A DNA stretch of 24,672 nt from JAJZRV01 sp027442615 (GCA_027442615.1 DAIBBI010000062.1:1-24672); one strand, 5' to 3'; positions 14,636 to 23,731 are shown, numbered from the stretch's first letter. Numbers and translations are program-made. The notes: generated from the letters alone by a model not told the origin.

Positions 14636-17600
14636 ATGCCGGAAAGCACCGGACAACGCAACGGACGAAGTACATGTCCCATTGAGATGGATGCACATAC
14701 GCAATCCTCGTTCATAGAAGCGATTGAAGACGCAACCCAATATTTTCGCGTCTTTTTCGAAAAGTCAGTTGTTGGAATGGTGGTGGCCGGACCAGACCAG
14801 CGGATTCTTGACGCCAATCCGGCATTTTGCGGCCTGCTGGGATATTCCCGTGCCAGCCTGCTGCAGACCACCTGGACAGACCTCACCCCAACTGAAGACC
14901 TGACCCACGACGTCGCGTTGTTTGAACAACTGGTTTCAGGCAAGACGAAAGAGGCGGTGGTCTACAAACGATTCATTCGCGTTGACGGCAGCCTTGCCCA
15001 CGTGCGTGTCCGGGTGACCGCCATTTGCGACGAGGCCGGGGCGGCGACGAACCTGGTGGCACAGGTGGATGACTTCTCCGAGCGGGATACCACCCATTCC
15101 AAGCTGGCGCGGCAGATTCACATGAACGAATCGCTCCTGCATATCGCCAGCGACGGCATCCACGTTCTGGACAGTACCGGCAATCTGGTGGAAATGAGCG
15201 ATTCCTTCTGCAGCATCCTGGGTTACTCGCGAGAGGAAATGCAGGGGATGCATGTGGCCCATTGGGATGCAAAGTGGTCTCAGGAAGAGCTGCAGGGGCG
15301 GATGGAGCAGTTGATGCATCAGGATGACGCCACCTTTGAGACGCTGCATCGGCGCAAGAATGGTCAGTTGATCGATGTGGAAGTGCACATCAAGACGTTT
15401 AATCTCGGCAACGAGAAGCTGCTGTTCTGCTCGGCGCGGGACATTTCGGTGCGCAAGCAATCAGAATCCCTGATCCGGCTCCAGGCGGGCGCGCTCAACA
15501 ACAGCATCAACGGCATTGCCATTTCAGATGCCACACAGCCTGATCTTCCCCTGGTCTACGTTAATCCCGCATTTGAAAAAATCACGGGTTATGCCTCGGC
15601 AGATGCCATCGGACGCAACTGCCGTTTTCTGCAGGGGGATGATCGCAACCAGCCAGACCGAAATGAGATTCGCCAGGCACTGGGGCAGGGCCGGGCCGTG
15701 AAGGCCACACTCCGCAATTATCGAAAAGACGGCTCCATGTTCTGGAACAGGTTCCAGATTGCCCCCGTCCAGGACCAGGAGGGAAGGACAACCCACTTTG
15801 TCGGCATCATCAACGACATTACCGAACGCAAGGTTTCGGATGATTACCTCAAGCTGGTCTCGAGGGTGTTTTTGCATGCCGATGAGAGCATCTTCATCAC
15901 TGACCCGCACGGCTCGATCATCGAGGTCAACCCGGCCTTTACCCGAACCACGGGTTACAGCCGCGAAGAGGTGCTGGGCCGCAATCCACGCATTCTGCAG
16001 TCAGGACGCCATGATCAGCCCTTTTTTGCCGAGCTTTGGAAGAACGTCCTGAACCAGGGACATTGGTCCGGTGAGATATGGAACCGGCGCAAGAACGGCG
16101 AAATCTACCCCGACAAGCTCACCATCTCGGTGGTCAGAAACGATGAGGGCGAGACCTTGAGTTATGTCTGCCTGTCTTCAGACATTTCCGTTCTCAAGGC
16201 GCAGCAACGCGAGCTGGAACTGATGGCCCTGCACGATACGTTGACCGGGCTGCCCAACCGGGCTCTGCTCAACGACCGGCTGAACATGGCCCTGGCAGAG
16301 GTTCGCCGCTCCGGGGGCAAGATGGCGGTGTGCTTTATTGACTTGGACGGATTTAAACCCGTTAATGATACCTACGGGCATGAAACCGGCGATTTGCTGC
16401 TGATCGAGGCGGCCCAGCGCATGACGACCATCCTGCGGGCAACGGACACGGTGGCGCGCCTGGGGGGCGATGAGTTCATTTTGATTCTGTCAGAAATCCA
16501 GAGCGAAAAGGAATTTTTGGGCATGCTCTCCCGCATCATGGATGCCCTTGCCCGACCCTACACCATCGGTGAAATTACCGTGGCCATTTCGGCCAGCATT
16601 GGCGTGACCTTGTACCCGGACGACAATGTGGATGCCGATACGCTGCTGCGCCATGCCGACCAGGCCATGTACCTGGCCAAGGAAAAGGGGCGCAATCGAT
16701 TCCATTTCTTCGATGTGGTGGATGACCGCAATGCGCATATTCGTTCCGAGGGGCGTGCGCGCGTCGAAGCAGCCCTGGATCACAATGAGCTTGTGTTGCA
16801 CTACCAACCCAAGGTGGATTTGCGCACGGGGCAGGTGGTTGGACTAGAGGCGCTGATTCGATGGCAGCATCCCGACGAAGGGCTGCTGGCCCCGGCGGAC
16901 TTTTTGCCCCTTGTCGAGAACAGCGATTTTGAAACGCGACTTTCGGAATGGGTGATCGCCGAGGCCCTGCGGCAGATGAAGCTCTGGCAGTGGGAAGGCC
17001 TGGACCTTGCGGTGAGCGTCAACCTGCCGGCGCGGCACCTGCACTCGGATGGCTTCATTCCATTCATCATCGATATTCTTTCCGAGAATCCAGAAATTCC
17101 GCGCGACCGCCTTGAGCTGGAAGTGCTGGAGACGGTGGCGCTCTGGGACATTCCCCGCGTGACACAGACCATGGAGGAATGCCGCCGTCACGGCGTGATG
17201 TTCTCGATCGATGATTTCGGAACCGGTTACGCCTCACTGGCCTACCTCAGGCGGCTGCCGGTCAACACCATCAAAATTGACCAGAGCTTTACCAGGGACA
17301 TGCTGAACGATCCCGACGATCTGTCCATCGTGGAGGGGGTGATCAGCCTTGCCGAGGCGTTTCAGAAGCAGGTGATTGCCGAGGGCGTGGAATCAGAAGA
17401 TCATGGAACCATCCTGCTCTACTTGGGTTGCCAGCATGCCCAGGGTTTTGGCATTGCAAGGCCCATGGCAGCAGATTTGATTCCGGGCTGGATCAAAGGC
17501 TACCGGCCGGCCCCGGCCTGGGTTGAGACTCACTCCAAGCGGCTCTCCCGCAAGGATATTGTGCTGGCCTTCGCCGAGGTCTGGCACCGGCGTTGGGTGG

Positions 17601-17890
17601 GTGACCTTGTGGATCTCATGGAAAACCGCGCGACAGGCACTCCGCCGCTCGAACCTGTCGAATGTCGTTTTGGAGAATGGCTGCATGGGCCCGGAAAATT
17701 GACCTACGGTCATCTGCAGGAATTTGTCGAGATGGATCATTTGCATGAAGCCGTGCATATCCTGGGGAGGGAAATGGTGAAACGCCACGAACTCGGCCAG
17801 ATTCTGGAAGCGCGCGCCAAAGTGCCCGGACTGATCGTCTTGCGTGACCGGCTCATCCAGGCCCTGCACCGTCTGATTTCGGCCATTTGA
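14636..17890 (+). CDS. PAS-PAS-LOV-PAS-GGDEF-EAL-CZB c-di-GMP enzyme
   Basis: About 1084 residues, no membrane segment. In order: PAS (about 25-140), PAS (155-265), a LOV-type PAS (285-398), PAS (410-515), GGDEF (530-690), EAL (705-950) and CZB (956-1084). LOV carries GRNCRFLQG with photoactive Cys329, plus NYRKDG and FWN for flavin binding, but FVGIINDIT has Ile392 where glutamine is usual. The diguanylate cyclase has GGDEF (610-614) and an inhibitory RxxD site five residues before it. The phosphodiesterase keeps EAL (738-740), DDFGTG and EGVES. CZB has likely zinc ligands His984, Cys1010, His1037 and His1041. Start is uncertain: GTG 14597, ATG 14636 or ATG 14687; none has a well-spaced ribosome-binding site. 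Confidence 0.92.
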   Translation: MPESTGQRNGRSTCPIEMDAHTQSSFIEAIEDATQYFRVFFEKSVVGMVVAGPDQRILDANPAFCGLLGYSRASLLQTTWTDLTPTEDLTHDVALFEQLVSGKTKEAVVYKRFIRVDGSLAHVRVRVTAICDEAGAATNLVAQVDDFSERDTTHSKLARQIHMNESLLHIASDGIHVLDSTGNLVEMSDSFCSILGYSREEMQGMHVAHWDAKWSQEELQGRMEQLMHQDDATFETLHRRKNGQLIDVEVHIKTFNLGNEKLLFCSARDISVRKQSESLIRLQAGALNNSINGIAISDATQPDLPLVYVNPAFEKITGYASADAIGRNCRFLQGDDRNQPDRNEIRQALGQGRAVKATLRNYRKDGSMFWNRFQIAPVQDQEGRTTHFVGIINDITERKVSDDYLKLVSRVFLHADESIFITDPHGSIIEVNPAFTRTTGYSREEVLGRNPRILQSGRHDQPFFAELWKNVLNQGHWSGEIWNRRKNGEIYPDKLTISVVRNDEGETLSYVCLSSDISVLKAQQRELELMALHDTLTGLPNRALLNDRLNMALAEVRRSGGKMAVCFIDLDGFKPVNDTYGHETGDLLLIEAAQRMTTILRATDTVARLGGDEFILILSEIQSEKEFLGMLSRIMDALARPYTIGEITVAISASIGVTLYPDDNVDADTLLRHADQAMYLAKEKGRNRFHFFDVVDDRNAHIRSEGRARVEAALDHNELVLHYQPKVDLRTGQVVGLEALIRWQHPDEGLLAPADFLPLVENSDFETRLSEWVIAEALRQMKLWQWEGLDLAVSVNLPARHLHSDGFIPFIIDILSENPEIPRDRLELEVLETVALWDIPRVTQTMEECRRHGVMFSIDDFGTGYASLAYLRRLPVNTIKIDQSFTRDMLNDPDDLSIVEGVISLAEAFQKQVIAEGVESEDHGTILLYLGCQHAQGFGIARPMAADLIPGWIKGYRPAPAWVETHSKRLSRKDIVLAFAEVWHRRWVGDLVDLMENRATGTPPLEPVECRFGEWLHGPGKLTYGHLQEFVEMDHLHEAVHILGREMVKRHELGQILEARAKVPGLIVLRDRLIQALHRLISAI

Positions 17891-17915
17891 ACGTGTCTGT
17901 CGGAGGAATGCCGGC

Positions 17916-20414
17916 ATGACGAACGACGATTTCAAGGGGCTGGATTCCCATACCGCCGCCCAAAGGCAAGCCGAGGAAGGGCTCAATGTCCTTCCCCAGG
18001 ACGGACGTCGCAACCTCCCCGGCATTGCCCTGGAGGTTCTGCGTGAGCCCATGTTTCTCTTGCTGCTGGGCGCGGGATTCATTTATCTCGCGATGGGCAA
18101 CCCCCACGATGCGCTGGTGCTTCTGGGTTTTGTCGTCATCATCATGATTGTGACCATCGCTCAGGAACGCCGTACCGAGCGCACCCTGGAAGCCCTGCGA
18201 GACCTGTCCAGCCCGCGCGCGCTTGCCCTGCGCGATGGTGAGCCCGTGCGTATTGCGGGGCACGAGGTGGTGCGGGGCGACGTGCTGGTGCTGGTGGAAG
18301 GGGACCGGATTCCCGCAGATGGACAGGTTCTGCAAGCGCATGATCTGGCCGCTGATGAGTCCATGCTGACTGGAGAATCCGTTTCCGTGGCCAAGGCGCC
18401 GCATCTGGATGCGGATGTTTTTGCCGGCACCTTGCTGGTGCGGGGCAGGGGCTTGATGCGGGTGACTGCAATTGGGGCGCACACGCGAATGGGGCAGATC
18501 GGTCAGTCGCTGCGAACGGTAACGCTCGAGTCCTCGCCCCTGCAACAGGAAATGGGGCGCCTGACCCTGCGCCTTGCATGGTTGGGCCTCGGGTTATGCC
18601 TGATACTGTCCGCGCTTTATTTGATGCTGCGTGGTGGATGGCTGGAGGGGCTGCTTGCGGGAATCACGCTGGCCATGGCGGTGTTGCCCCAGGAGTTTCC
18701 GGTCATCCTGATCGTCTTTCTGGCGCTCGGCGCGCGACGCATATCGCGGCATCAGGTGCTGACACGACGGCTCAATGCCATCGAAACGCTGGGTGAGGCC
18801 ACGGTGCTCTGCGTGGACAAGACAGGCACACTCACGCAAAACCGCATGGCGCTGTCGGCCCTTTGTGTGGAAGGCCAGTTGCTGGAGGTGGACGGAGTGG
18901 ACCGGGATGCATTGCCCGAGGCCTACCATGCCCTTCTGGAGTATGCAGTGCTGGCCAGCGAAATCGATCCCCACGACCCCATGGAGCGTGCCTTTCACCT
19001 GTTTGCCCGGAACACCCTTGCAAATACCGAGCATCTGCACCCTGATTGGGAACTGGTTCGCGAGTATGAGTTGTCACCCGAACTGCCGGCTATGTCCCAC
19101 CTGTGGCGCACGGAAGCAGGCGAGCATCCGGTGGTGGCTGCCAAGGGGGCGCCTGAAGCCATTGCGGATCTATGCCATTTGCCCGAAGCTGCGCGCCAGG
19201 AAATGGCGTTGCAGGCAGAGCGCATGGCAGACCGCGGCCTGCGTGTCCTGGGAGTGGCTCGGGCCACGCATCGCGGAGACGCATGGCCCAAGATCCAGCA
19301 CGATTTTGATTTTCAGTGGGTCGGGCTCGTGGGGCTGTCTGATCCCTTGAGGATCGAGGTCCCGGCTGCCGTGGCGCGCTGCCGTCGGGCCGGCATTCGT
19401 GTCACCATGATTACGGGAGACCATCCCAGGACGGCACGCGCGATCGCCGCACGTGCCGGCATTGACCACGAGCAGGTCATCACCGGCGCCGACCTTGTTG
19501 CATGGTCCAAAACCGAAATGGCACGGCGCGTGAAACAGGCCAGTGTCTTTGCACGGGTCACCCCGGCGCAGAAACTGGCACTGGTGGAGGCCCTCAAGGC
19601 ACAGGGCGAGATCGTGGCCATGACAGGGGATGGCGTCAATGATGCGCCGGCCCTCAAGGCCGCCCATATAGGCATAGCCATGGGCAAACGCGGCACTGAT
19701 GTGGCACGCGAAGCGGCAGCGCTGGTGTTGCTGGAGGATGATTTTGCGGCCATCGTCACGGCCATTGGTCTGGGTAGGCGCATTTACGCCAATTTACGCC
19801 AGGCGCTGATCTACACCATCGCCGTCCATGTGCCCACCATCGGGTTGAGCATGCTTCCCTTGCTGTTGGGACTGCCGCTGGTGCTTGCCCCGGTTCATAT
19901 CGCATTTCTCGAACTGGTGATCGACCCTGCCTGTTCCATCGTGTTTGAAGCCGATCAGGCCGAGTCGCAATTCATGGACGGGGCGCCGCGCGCGCAGAGT
20001 GAGCCCCTGGTATCGGGCCGGCAGCTTTTAGCCAGTGCGCTACTGGGCGCCGTGGCCACGGCCATGGCAAGCGCCGAATATTTGTGGGCGACGGCCCAGG
20101 GCATGACGCCAGATGCGGTCCGGGCCATGACGTTCATTGCGCTGCTTGGGGCGAATGGCGCCCTCATTCTGGCTTGCCGCTCTCCTCAAGCCGGGTTTCA
20201 TCGACTTTTCAGCGGTTTTCCTAGAGTGGGTGTGTGGGTTCTCGTCGGTGCCCTGGCAGGACTGGTGTTGGTGACGACGGTGCCGTCCATCGCCGAAGTA
20301 TTTGTATTTCAGATCTTGCCCTGGAAGCATTGGCTGGCTGCCTTTGCCGTAGGAGCGAGCGCATTGATTCCGCTGGAGATGGTCAAGCGCCTGGTCTCGC
20401 GACCTGTCACATAA
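17916..20414 (+). CDS. Cation-transporting P-type ATPase, type II-like
   Basis: This 832-residue pump has the TGES loop (152-155), the phosphorylated Asp301 in DKTGTLTQ, the hinge TGDGVNDAPALK (570-581) and about 8-10 membrane segments. Architecture is that of type II (Ca2+/Mg2+/Na+) pumps, with no N-terminal heavy-metal domain and no CPC motif. The membrane helix 4 motif is PQEFP (258-262) instead of PEGLP, and helix 6 reads LELVIDPACS, so the ion site differs from SERCA-type pumps. Ion specificity is unknown. A GGAGGA ribosome-binding site precedes the ATG, 25 bases after the c-di-GMP gene. It may be in one transcript with plcP downstream (18 bases). Confidence 0.92.
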   Translation: MTNDDFKGLDSHTAAQRQAEEGLNVLPQDGRRNLPGIALEVLREPMFLLLLGAGFIYLAMGNPHDALVLLGFVVIIMIVTIAQERRTERTLEALRDLSSPRALALRDGEPVRIAGHEVVRGDVLVLVEGDRIPADGQVLQAHDLAADESMLTGESVSVAKAPHLDADVFAGTLLVRGRGLMRVTAIGAHTRMGQIGQSLRTVTLESSPLQQEMGRLTLRLAWLGLGLCLILSALYLMLRGGWLEGLLAGITLAMAVLPQEFPVILIVFLALGARRISRHQVLTRRLNAIETLGEATVLCVDKTGTLTQNRMALSALCVEGQLLEVDGVDRDALPEAYHALLEYAVLASEIDPHDPMERAFHLFARNTLANTEHLHPDWELVREYELSPELPAMSHLWRTEAGEHPVVAAKGAPEAIADLCHLPEAARQEMALQAERMADRGLRVLGVARATHRGDAWPKIQHDFDFQWVGLVGLSDPLRIEVPAAVARCRRAGIRVTMITGDHPRTARAIAARAGIDHEQVITGADLVAWSKTEMARRVKQASVFARVTPAQKLALVEALKAQGEIVAMTGDGVNDAPALKAAHIGIAMGKRGTDVAREAAALVLLEDDFAAIVTAIGLGRRIYANLRQALIYTIAVHVPTIGLSMLPLLLGLPLVLAPVHIAFLELVIDPACSIVFEADQAESQFMDGAPRAQSEPLVSGRQLLASALLGAVATAMASAEYLWATAQGMTPDAVRAMTFIALLGANGALILACRSPQAGFHRLFSGFPRVGVWVLVGALAGLVLVTTVPSIAEVFVFQILPWKHWLAAFAVGASALIPLEMVKRLVSRPVT

Positions 20415-20432
20415 ACTTAATCCAATCGTAAC

Positions 20433-21356
20433 ATGGGGGTCATGGCGTCGTGGCCCAATGTGCAGAACCATGAACGGGACCCTGCACATTTGACATTACC
20501 CACGACGCCGCACCCAGTCGCATCCGGCCCTGCCGAAGTTCACTCGCAAGGTGCCCACTTCAATTATCGCGCCATCTGGATTTCGGATATTCATTTAGGA
20601 ACGCCGGGCTGCAAAGCCGAATACCTGCTCGATTTTTTACGTTGCCACGAGGCGCAGACGTTCTACCTTGTGGGAGACATCCTGGACGGATGGCAGTTGA
20701 GAAAGGGCTGGTACTGGCCCCAGACGCATAACGATGTGGTGCAAAAATTGCTGCGCAAGGCCAGAAAGGGAACGCGGGTGGTGTATGTTCCGGGTAACCA
20801 CGATGAGCTGGCACGGCAGTTTACCGGGTTGGCATTTGGCGACGTCGAAGTGCTGCATGAAACCACTCATGTCCTCGCCGATGGGCGAAAGCTCTGGGTC
20901 GTCCATGGCGACCTGTTCGACGGTGTGACGCAACATGCGCGTTGGCTTTCCCATCTGGGGGACAGCCTATACACCCTCATCCTCAAGTTCAACCAATGGT
21001 TCAACGCGGTTCGCGCCCGCCTGGGCATGCCTTACTGGTCGGTTTCCCAATATCTCAAGCAACAGGTCAAAAATGCCGTCAATTACATCGCCGCCTTCGA
21101 GGAGGTGATGACCGAGGAAGCGCGGCGACGCGGCTGCCAGGGCGTGGTATGCGGGCACATCCACAAGGCAGAAATTCGCGATGTCAACGGCACCTTGTAT
21201 TGCAATGACGGGGACTGGGTGGAAAGCATGAGCGCCTTGGTGGAAACCTTTGAGGGCGAACTCAAAATTGTCGAATGGCGCAACCGGGTCCTGGCGCCAC
21301 TCAATCTGGGTCCCACCATTCTGGAAGATGACGTTGCCCTGGAGGCTGTGCTATGA
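20433..21356 (+). CDS. PlcP-like metallophosphoesterase (phospholipase C type)
   Basis: This 307-residue calcineurin-like phosphoesterase has all metal motifs: DIH (52-54), GDILD (81-85), GNHD (121-124), HGD (158-160) and GHIH (241-244). Such proteins are often labelled UDP-2,3-diacylglucosamine hydrolase (LpxH), but the segments GWYWPQTHNDVVQKLLRK and NAVNYIAAFEE match, from memory, the PlcP family. PlcP cleaves phosphatidylethanolamine and similar lipids to diacylglycerol when phosphate is scarce. The first 44 residues are low in structure and the start is uncertain (ATG 20433 or 20442). The stop overlaps the glycosyltransferase ATG by 4 bases. An LpxH role remains possible. Confidence 0.85.
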   Translation: MGVMASWPNVQNHERDPAHLTLPTTPHPVASGPAEVHSQGAHFNYRAIWISDIHLGTPGCKAEYLLDFLRCHEAQTFYLVGDILDGWQLRKGWYWPQTHNDVVQKLLRKARKGTRVVYVPGNHDELARQFTGLAFGDVEVLHETTHVLADGRKLWVVHGDLFDGVTQHARWLSHLGDSLYTLILKFNQWFNAVRARLGMPYWSVSQYLKQQVKNAVNYIAAFEEVMTEEARRRGCQGVVCGHIHKAEIRDVNGTLYCNDGDWVESMSALVETFEGELKIVEWRNRVLAPLNLGPTILEDDVALEAVL

Positions 21357-22408
21357 AAATCATGATCGTGACCGATGCCTGGAGTCCCCAGGTGAATGGC
21401 GTGGTGCGCACGCTCAAGAATACGCGCCGGGAACTGGAAGCCATGGGGCACCAGGTGGAGATTCTCACACCCCAGGAATTCAAGACCCTGCCTTGTCCCA
21501 CTTATCCTGACATCCGTCTCTCGCTGCTGCCTGGTGCGCGCGTGCGCCGACGCATTCGCGATTACGCTCCGGACGCTCTGCACATCGCCACCGAAGGCCC
21601 CCTGGGCATGGCCGCACGATCCTACGCAATACGCCGCAGGCTTGCCTTCACCACGGCGTACCACACGCGGTTTCCGGAGTACGTCAAAGCCCGCTTTGCC
21701 ATTCCATTGTCCTGGACCTATGCCTTCCTGCGCTGGTTTCATGGACCGTCCCATGCCGTCATGGCACCCACCCCGGTGGTGGTGAGTGATTTGCAGGATT
21801 ACGGATTTCGCAATGTCGTATTGTGGAGCCGTGGCGTGGATCTGGAGATTTTCAAGATGCAACAGGTCAACAGGTTGAACACCCGGCCTCCCATCTTTTT
21901 GTATGTGGGCCGCGTGGCCGTGGAAAAAAACGTGGATGCCTTTCTCAAACTGGACTTGCCCGGCACGAAATGGGTGGTGGGGGATGGTCCGGCGCTGGCG
22001 CGCATCAGGGAGGCCCACCCCGAGGTGCACTATCTGGGCGTACTGGATCAGCCCGCATTGGCCGAAGTTTACGCCTCTGCGGACGTGTTTGTTTTCCCCA
22101 GCAGAACCGACACCTTCGGGTTGGTATTGCTGGAGGCCATGGCCTGCGGCTGCCCCGTCGCGGCTTATCCGGTGACGGGCCCCCTGGACGTGATTGGGCA
22201 TTCAGCTGCTGGTGCCCTGGATGAAGACTTGCGTGAGGCCTGCCTGCAAGCCCTGCGCATTCCCCGCCAAACGGCGCGCGCCCATGCCGAGCTGTTTTCC
22301 TGGCGTGCCGCATCCCATCAGTTTATGAGCCACCTGCGACCGCAGCCAGTTGCCCGCCTGCCGGACAGCAACATTGAGCCCAATCCCCTTGAACAAACCC
22401 TGTCCTGA
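21353..22408 (+). CDS. GT4-family glycosyltransferase (Agt-like)
   Basis: This 351-residue GT-B fold glycosyltransferase begins MKIMIVTDAWSPQVNGVVRTL. It has the GT4 donor-site block FPSRTDTFGLVLLEAMACG with the conserved glutamate, and VLWSRGVDLEIF at the start of the second domain. It resembles alpha-glycosyltransferases that use diacylglycerol or polyprenol acceptors. The gene overlaps the PlcP-like gene (ATGA), as in plcP-agt pairs where Agt adds a sugar to the diacylglycerol made by PlcP. The sugar and acceptor here are inferred from context only. Confidence 0.88.
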   Translation: MKIMIVTDAWSPQVNGVVRTLKNTRRELEAMGHQVEILTPQEFKTLPCPTYPDIRLSLLPGARVRRRIRDYAPDALHIATEGPLGMAARSYAIRRRLAFTTAYHTRFPEYVKARFAIPLSWTYAFLRWFHGPSHAVMAPTPVVVSDLQDYGFRNVVLWSRGVDLEIFKMQQVNRLNTRPPIFLYVGRVAVEKNVDAFLKLDLPGTKWVVGDGPALARIREAHPEVHYLGVLDQPALAEVYASADVFVFPSRTDTFGLVLLEAMACGCPVAAYPVTGPLDVIGHSAAGALDEDLREACLQALRIPRQTARAHAELFSWRAASHQFMSHLRPQPVARLPDSNIEPNPLEQTLS

Positions 22409-22772
22409 AAGCCCCTATAAGGGAAAAACCGGGCTGCGGCGCGTCTGGAATGCGCTGGGTTATTCCATCAACGGCTTTGCCCTGGCGTACCGGCATGAGA
22501 GCGCCTTTCGTCAGGAGGTGGTGCTCACGCTGATCCTGATTCCGGTCTCGCTGTTACTCTCAGCTTCCGGCACGGGGCATGCCCTGATGGTGGGAAGCGT
22601 GTTGCTGGTGCTGCTTGTGGAGTTGCTGAACTCGGCCATCGAGGCCACGGTGGATCGCATCTCCCTGGAAGATCATCTGCTGGCCAAACGGGCCAAGGAT
22701 ATCGGCAGCGCTGCCGTGTTGGTGAGCCTGGTCAATGTGGCGTCGACCTGGGCGCTGGTGCTGATTTTTTGA
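22389..22772 (+). CDS. dgkA: Diacylglycerol kinase
   Basis: This protein of 127 residues is a small trimeric membrane kinase that phosphorylates diacylglycerol to phosphatidic acid. It has three membrane helices and the signature ELLNSAIEATVDR, plus AKDIGSAAV. The start is uncertain: I chose TTG at 22389, which gives MNKPCPESPYKGKTGLRR and overlaps the upstream stop by 20 bases. An ATG at 22350 would add 13 residues. It lies directly after the plcP-agt pair. Its 3' end overlaps the convergent EamA gene by 41 bases. Confidence 0.92.
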   Translation: MNKPCPESPYKGKTGLRRVWNALGYSINGFALAYRHESAFRQEVVLTLILIPVSLLLSASGTGHALMVGSVLLVLLVELLNSAIEATVDRISLEDHLLAKRAKDIGSAAVLVSLVNVASTWALVLIF

Positions 22773-23652
22773 TGAGTGCACCAAAGGTGGCTCCTGTCGT
22801 GACCAGGATGACTCCCACCACGGTCATGCCACCAAAGGACTCTCCCAGCAGCGGGACTGCCAGCAGTGCTGAAGTGGCCGGAACGATGGCGAGCGTCAGG
22901 GAGGCGGCGCCGCTGCCCAGGGACAAGGTGGCATAGGCATAACTGAATGCAGCCACGAGTGCCGCCACCATGCCTTGATAAAATCCCTGCAGCAGAATGT
23001 CGTTCATGGGTGCGTGAACAATGCCCTTGGGTAAAAACAGGAAATAGATGGGCAAATAAAGGCTGGCCGAGGTCACGGCGATGCCGCTGACGGCGTCGAT
23101 GGGTCGAATGCGCCACAGACGCACCATCAATCCGTAACAAGCCCACAGAATTGCGGCGCCCACAAAAAAGAGGTCGCCCAGCCATTCCATCGGATTATCT
23201 GCATGGGGCGCCCCCAGGCTCTTGAGTCCGATGACCAGCACGCCCGTTGCGGCAATGCCCAGCGCCAGAAGTGCGCGTGGACTGGGACGATCCTTCAGCC
23301 ACAGCCAGGCCAGTCCCGCCGTAGCCAATGGCACCCCACCGTTGATGATGATGCCCGCATGGGCTGCAGGTGCATAGGCAAAACCCCCATAGGCGAGCAG
23401 GGCATAGAACATGCCGCCTGCCGAGGCCATGGCAATGAGCCGGAACGGGGGCAGCGAATTCTTGACGGCGATGAATACGGGCAGCATGAAGGCTGCGGAG
23501 ACGGCAAAACGCAGGGCTGCAATGTCAAAAGGCGTCAGGACGCTTTTCCCGCCCAGACGCGAGACGATGTTAAAGCCGGTCCAACAGACAATGACCGTAC
23601 CTGCAGCCAAAAAACCTTTCCATCGGGGGCGTTCCGGGTGGGGCTGGGACAT
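22732..23652 (-). CDS. EamA-family (DMT) transporter
   Basis: This 306-residue protein has ten predicted membrane helices in two EamA repeats, the layout of drug/metabolite exporters such as RhaT, YdcZ and PecM relatives. Key features are the first helix with WTGFNIVSRLGG, the LTPFDIAALRFAVSAAFMLP segment and FSYAYATLSLGSGAASLTLAIVP in the second half. The substrate is unknown; family members export amino acids, nucleosides or other metabolites. It runs opposite to dgkA and the two 3' ends overlap, so the last 14 residues are encoded by the strand opposite to dgkA. Confidence 0.88.
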   Translation of the reverse strand: MSQPHPERPRWKGFLAAGTVIVCWTGFNIVSRLGGKSVLTPFDIAALRFAVSAAFMLPVFIAVKNSLPPFRLIAMASAGGMFYALLAYGGFAYAPAAHAGIIINGGVPLATAGLAWLWLKDRPSPRALLALGIAATGVLVIGLKSLGAPHADNPMEWLGDLFFVGAAILWACYGLMVRLWRIRPIDAVSGIAVTSASLYLPIYFLFLPKGIVHAPMNDILLQGFYQGMVAALVAAFSYAYATLSLGSGAASLTLAIVPATSALLAVPLLGESFGGMTVVGVILVTTGATFGALIKKSAPAPRSTPH

Positions 23653-23731
23653 GAAAAATCGGATGCGTGAGTTGAGCGTTCCAGTCTACCACTGATTCCA
23701 TCGGGAGCTCTGCTCATGGTAGATTATCCGG

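Noticed and set aside
20404..20425. A Pho-box-like half site (CTGTCAC, 20404-20410) just upstream of the PlcP-like gene, which would fit phosphate control.
   Set aside because: Only the first 7-base half matches; the second half is poor, and the distance leaves no room for a -10 box before the start codon. Worth testing but not called.
21083..22201. A 372-codon open frame antisense to the glycosyltransferase.
   Set aside because: No domain recognisable, and the opposite strand carries two conserved, overlapping genes.
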